8,890 nucleotides of DNA, from positions 1-8,890 of the forward strand of contig NZ_JBPODR010000046.1 in the NCBI RefSeq assembly GCF_051201035.1, read 5' to 3'. How positions within the stretch are numbered: the stretch's first letter is position 1; each line of letters opens with the position of its first letter. Shown here piece by piece: positions 7,701 to 8,890 of the stretch. The stretch is from Thermoanaerobacterium thermosulfurigenes. GTDB taxonomy: Bacteria; Bacillota; Thermoanaerobacteria; Thermoanaerobacterales; Thermoanaerobacteraceae. The notes under the pieces are model-generated. The model saw nothing but the letters and a program-made list of their open reading frames with translations. It searched no databases and had not been told where the DNA came from. Both the position numbers and the translations under genes were made by a program.

Positions 7701-8549
7701 TTTCATTCCTATTGTAGCTATGTCCATAAGGCACATTGGTTTCTTGCTTTCGCCATAGACAAATTCTCTGGAGTTTTTGTATTCATGAAAGGCTTTTAAG
7801 ATAGGTTCATTGTATTTCCCATCACAAATTTTCACATCATTGATGTTTGTAAGAAATGTGGTGTGGCGGCAGTGATCGGACCAATAGGTATCAATAACTC
7901 TTATCTCTGTAATTGTAGGATTACGTTTTTCTACATCTTCAAAATAGGAATGACAGAATTTAAAATCTTCCAAGCTCATTGCCAAATTTAGCTTCTCATA
8001 GAGCTTTTCTATTGAAACATCATCAGATTCAACAAAGCCATCAAGAACTTCCACATCATCGGGACAATCAACTTCTAAATCAACAGTTTCTCTTTTATCT
8101 AATGAAGCTTCTCTTGAATCTACAGGATTAATGCAATAGTTTTTTATTTTATCAAATTCCTCATCTGTCAATTTGCCACTTAAAACTATAACTTTTCCAC
8201 AAAATACTTTTGGTTTAAAACCGTTTGTAAGTATTTGAATACATTGTTCAGCAGAATCAGCCCTTTGATCATACTGTCCTGGTAAAAATTCGATAGCAAA
8301 CACTCTATCATCTTTCTCATATGGCAAATCTTCAATGTGTACATCATCAAGATTTGGCTCTGAAAAGATCGTATTAACAGCCTTTAAAAAAACATCTTCA
8401 GATAATCCTAAAACATCATACCTGTTTATCACCCTTACGCTTTCAAGACCAGAAATATTGAGATTGTTTTTAAGATCATCAAAAAGTTTTTTTGCTTCAA
8501 TATTGTATTGCGACTTTTTTTCTACATAAATTCTTTTTACATCACTCAC
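4782..8549 (-). CDS. purL: Phosphoribosylformylglycinamidine (FGAM) synthase, single-chain form
   Basis: This 1255-aa cytosolic enzyme catalyses step four of de novo purine synthesis: FGAR + Gln + ATP gives FGAM + Glu + ADP + Pi. Domain order: PurS-like N-terminal region (about 1-160); linker with SDHCRHTTF (224-232); first AIRS-type half with the ATP-site motif HNHPTEIEPYGGAATC (327-342) and GGRTGRDGCGGATG (450-463); DFGAGGVSVAIGEL (509-522); second half with GGKDSMSGTF (784-793); and a class I glutaminase domain from about 990. The glutaminase triad is visible as C1096 in GICNGF and H1163/E1165 in SHGEGRF. It resembles the roughly 1250-residue fused clostridial type rather than the split PurS/PurL/PurQ of Bacillus. 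The start is GTG at 8549, supported by GGGGGAG 7 bases upstream; no in-frame ATG occurs before residue 191. It is transcribed alone, with a convergent terminator downstream and divergent DNA upstream. PurBox-like sites flank its promoter. Confidence 0.97.
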   Translation of the reverse strand: MSDVKRIYVEKKSQYNIEAKKLFDDLKNNLNISGLESVRVINRYDVLGLSEDVFLKAVNTIFSEPNLDDVHIEDLPYEKDDRVFAIEFLPGQYDQRADSAEQCIQILTNGFKPKVFCGKVIVLSGKLTDEEFDKIKNYCINPVDSREASLDKRETVDLEVDCPDDVEVLDGFVESDDVSIEKLYEKLNLAMSLEDFKFCHSYFEDVEKRNPTITEIRVIDTYWSDHCRHTTFLTNINDVKICDGKYNEPILKAFHEYKNSREFVYGESKKPMCLMDIATIGMKELRKRGLLDDLDESDENNACSIVVDADINGKSEKWLVMFKNETHNHPTEIEPYGGAATCLGGAIRDPLSGRAYVYQAMRVTGSGDPRTPVEMTIKGKLPQRKITKEAAHGYSSYGNQIGLSTGQVSEIYDEGYVAKRMEIGAVIGAVPKKNVFRGKPTAGDVVILLGGRTGRDGCGGATGSSKEHTQESIYTSGAEVQKGNPITERKIQRFFRNPDVLKMIKKCNDFGAGGVSVAIGELSDGLLINLDAIPKKYEGLDGTELAISESQERMAVLVAPEDAEKFIELAKEENLEATKVAEVTDDMRIKMVWHGKVIVDISREFLNTNGISQFTDVIVDSISSESYFERLKSAQSMNNIKELWLRNLEDLNVCSQKGLTEMFDSTIGASTVLMPFGGLYQMTPSEGMASKIPVLEGDTDTATLMAFGYNPKLSKWSPFHGAVYAIIEAVSKIVAMGGDYTKIRLSLQEYFEKLGKDPKRWGKPFSSLLGALYAQKVLGIPAIGGKDSMSGTFMDMDVPPTLVAFAVATADANKVISSEFKKSGDKVIIIKAERNQQDLPNFEKLKRNFDKVNELLNENLILAASSVKYGGIAECITEMAFGNMVGFQLEANISDVDFFVSEYGSLIIEVDGDFDDDKYLKGIDYKILGRTIDEPYIILEDVKIHLDEAKKHWEKPLETIFPTAVEENIRQIPNIMYNKNNSFRASLKVAKPRVLIPVFPGTNCEYDSKKAFEKAGALVEMHVFKNLTGADINESIDELVKLIENSQIIMLPGGFSAGDEPDGSGKFIATVFRNPKVKDVVMEFLKYRDGLMLGICNGFQALIKLGLLPYGEIRDIDTSDPTLTFNTIGRHVSCYVRTKITSNLSPWFNNVKCGDIHVIPVSHGEGRFIANDDVLDMLKKNGQIATQYVDVDGNPTMEMPYNPNGSYWAIEGITSPDGRILGKMGHSERIGKNVAKNIYGNKDQKIFEAGVEYFK

Positions 8550-8556
8550 AAAATAT

Positions 8557-8563
8557 CTCCCCC
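8557..8563 (-). promoter_or_regulatory. Ribosome binding site for the GTG start of purL
   Basis: On the minus strand GGGGGAG (8563-8557) is separated by 7 bases from GTG at 8549-8547. This fixes the non-ATG start. Confidence 0.75.
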
Positions 8564-8573
8564 ATTTAGCCTA

Positions 8574-8617
8574 AATTACGAACTTTGTAATATTATAATA
8601 TATAATACATCTTAAAT
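8574..8617 (-). promoter_or_regulatory. Promoter-proximal PurBox-like pair at purL
   Basis: AATTACGAACTTT at 8574-8586 on the plus strand matches 12 of 13 positions of the Bacillus PurR consensus AWWWCCGAACWWT. It covers the predicted purL start point. A weak inverted partner, ATTTAAGATGTAT on the minus strand at 8617-8605 (9 of 13), lies exactly 30 bp away centre to centre. The weak half could arise by chance in AT-rich DNA. Confidence 0.45.
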
Positions 8618-8669
8618 CAATAAGTATTTTGACTAATAAAATCCGAACATTTAATGATAACTTTGTAAT
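8581..8669 (+). repeat. 11-bp direct repeat in the purL upstream region
   Basis: AACTTTGTAAT occurs at 8581-8591 and again at 8659-8669, 78 bp apart. The first copy includes half of the proximal PurBox-like site; the second lies in the spacer of the distal pair. It may be coincidence or a remnant of duplicated regulatory DNA. Confidence 0.35.
8592..8620 (-). promoter_or_regulatory. purL promoter
   Basis: On the minus strand TTGATT (8620-8615), a 17-base spacer and a perfect TATAAT (8597-8592) form a strong housekeeping-type promoter. The predicted start is near 8585, leaving a leader of only about 36 nt, too short for a purine riboswitch. Confidence 0.75.
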
Positions 8670-8682
8670 TAAGTTTGTTTAT
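8639..8682 (-). promoter_or_regulatory. PurBox pair (PurR operator) upstream of the purL promoter
   Basis: AAATCCGAACATT (8639-8651, plus strand) matches the Bacillus subtilis PurBox consensus AWWWCCGAACWWT at all 13 positions. An inverted partner, ATAAACAAACTTA on the minus strand (8682-8670), matches 10 of 13. The centres are 30 bp apart and, read in the purL direction, the order is CGAA-type then TTCG-type, as in the known Bacillus arrangement of two boxes with a 16-17 bp gap. The strong box lies about 54-66 bases before the predicted purL start. A PurR repressor released by PRPP is inferred; no purR gene is in the window. Confidence 0.65.
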
Positions 8683-8732
8683 AACGTCTATATGTCATCT
8701 TCATCGGTTCTGCATATTATATAACAAAAAAC

Positions 8733-8760
8733 TTAAAAAAGAAAAAACTTAGTGTATAAT
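8733..8760 (+). promoter_or_regulatory. Candidate promoter of the gene starting at 8881
   Basis: TTAAAA (8733-8738), a 16-base spacer and a perfect TATAAT (8755-8760) are present. It would give a leader of about 114 nt. A second TATAAT at 8832-8837 has no convincing -35 and may be only part of a hairpin. Confidence 0.45.
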
Positions 8761-8787
8761 TTTAGTAGGCGGTAAAAAATAGAAAAA

Positions 8788-8812
8788 GGAAGGAATCCAA
8801 AAGATACCTTCC
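8788..8812 (+). other. Leader hairpin 1 upstream of the 8881 gene
   Basis: GGAAGG (8788-8793) pairs with CCTTCC (8807-8812); after an A-A mismatch the stem continues with ATC/GAT around a CAAAA loop. No U-tract follows, so it is not a terminator. The role is unknown. Confidence 0.4.
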
Positions 8813-8830
8813 ACTTATATGAATCATCCG

Positions 8831-8870
8831 CTATAATGTTTAAATAGAAAAAACAAAAAAAGCGTTATAG
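8831..8870 (+). other. Leader hairpin 2 abutting the ribosome binding site of the 8881 gene
   Basis: CTATAATGTT (8831-8840) can pair with AGCGTTATAG (8861-8870), 10 bp including two G-U pairs, around a 20-nt A-rich loop. The 3' arm ends inside the Shine-Dalgarno sequence AGAGGTGAT, so folding could affect translation. It is AU-rich and may be weak. Confidence 0.3.
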
Positions 8871-8880
8871 AGGTGATTAC

Positions 8881-8890
8881 ATGTTCAAAT
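8881..8890 (+). CDS. Start of an unidentified gene (partial, runs off the window)
   Basis: An ATG at 8881 follows the strong Shine-Dalgarno sequence AGAGGTGAT with a short spacer. Only the residues MFK are visible, so no function can be given. The gene is divergent from purL and shares its 331-bp upstream region, so it might also respond to the PurBox-like sites. Confidence 0.6.

Noticed and set aside
8550..8585. Purine riboswitch in the purL leader
   Set aside because: The predicted leader is about 36 nt, and no purine aptamer core is visible upstream of purL.
8574..8690. CRISPR or repeat array in the purL upstream region
   Set aside because: The repeated elements are 11-13 bp, few and irregularly spaced, which fits operator half-sites and not an array.
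8832..8837. TATAAT as the main promoter of the 8881 gene
   Set aside because: No acceptable -35 lies 16-18 bases upstream, and the sequence is part of a possible hairpin; the box at 8755-8760 is a better candidate.

Overview
The window looks like chromosomal DNA of a low-GC, Gram-positive, probably anaerobic bacterium of the Clostridia. The signs are AT-rich spacers, strong GGAGG-type ribosome binding sites, a single-chain clostridial-type PurL, PurBox-like sites and a LigB/Memo-AMMECR1 fusion. The overall feel is Thermoanaerobacterium-like, but that genus is an impression and was not tested. No mobile element, CRISPR array, tRNA or rRNA is visible.

Layout. (1) Positions 1-190 hold the possible tail of an unrecognised plus-strand gene, followed by a hairpin terminator at 240-288 that can serve both strands. 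(2) Positions 2717 down to 334 (minus strand) are a two-gene AmmeMemoRadiSam operon. A Memo/LigB-like plus AMMECR1 fusion protein is followed, with an ATGA overlap, by the radical SAM enzyme AmrS. (3) The 159-bp spacer 2718-2876 is a divergent promoter region. (4) Positions 2877-4750 (plus strand) encode a MerR-family regulator and a 14-helix DHA2-type MFS exporter, also with an ATGA overlap. This is a typical self-regulated efflux module. (5) Positions 4740-4783 form a 19-bp-stem terminator that ends both convergent units and contains or overlaps both stop codons. (6) Positions 8549 down to 4782 (minus strand) encode purL, a 1255-aa FGAM synthase with its glutaminase domain fused, transcribed on its own from a GTG start. 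(7) Positions 8550-8880 are a regulatory spacer with a good purL promoter, two strong matches to the Bacillus PurR box (PurBox) and a structured leader for a plus-strand gene that begins at 8881 and leaves the window.

How the genes work together. The AmmeMemoRadiSam pair is a conserved three-domain system (AMMECR1, Memo, radical SAM) whose chemistry I do not know to be established; here it is compressed into two translationally coupled genes. The MerR-MFS pair probably senses and exports a small toxic compound. purL supplies the fourth step of de novo purine synthesis and appears to be under PurR/PRPP-type control although it stands apart from any other pur gene in this window. The most interesting items are the AmmeMemoRadiSam operon and the two tandem PurBox-like pairs around the purL promoter.
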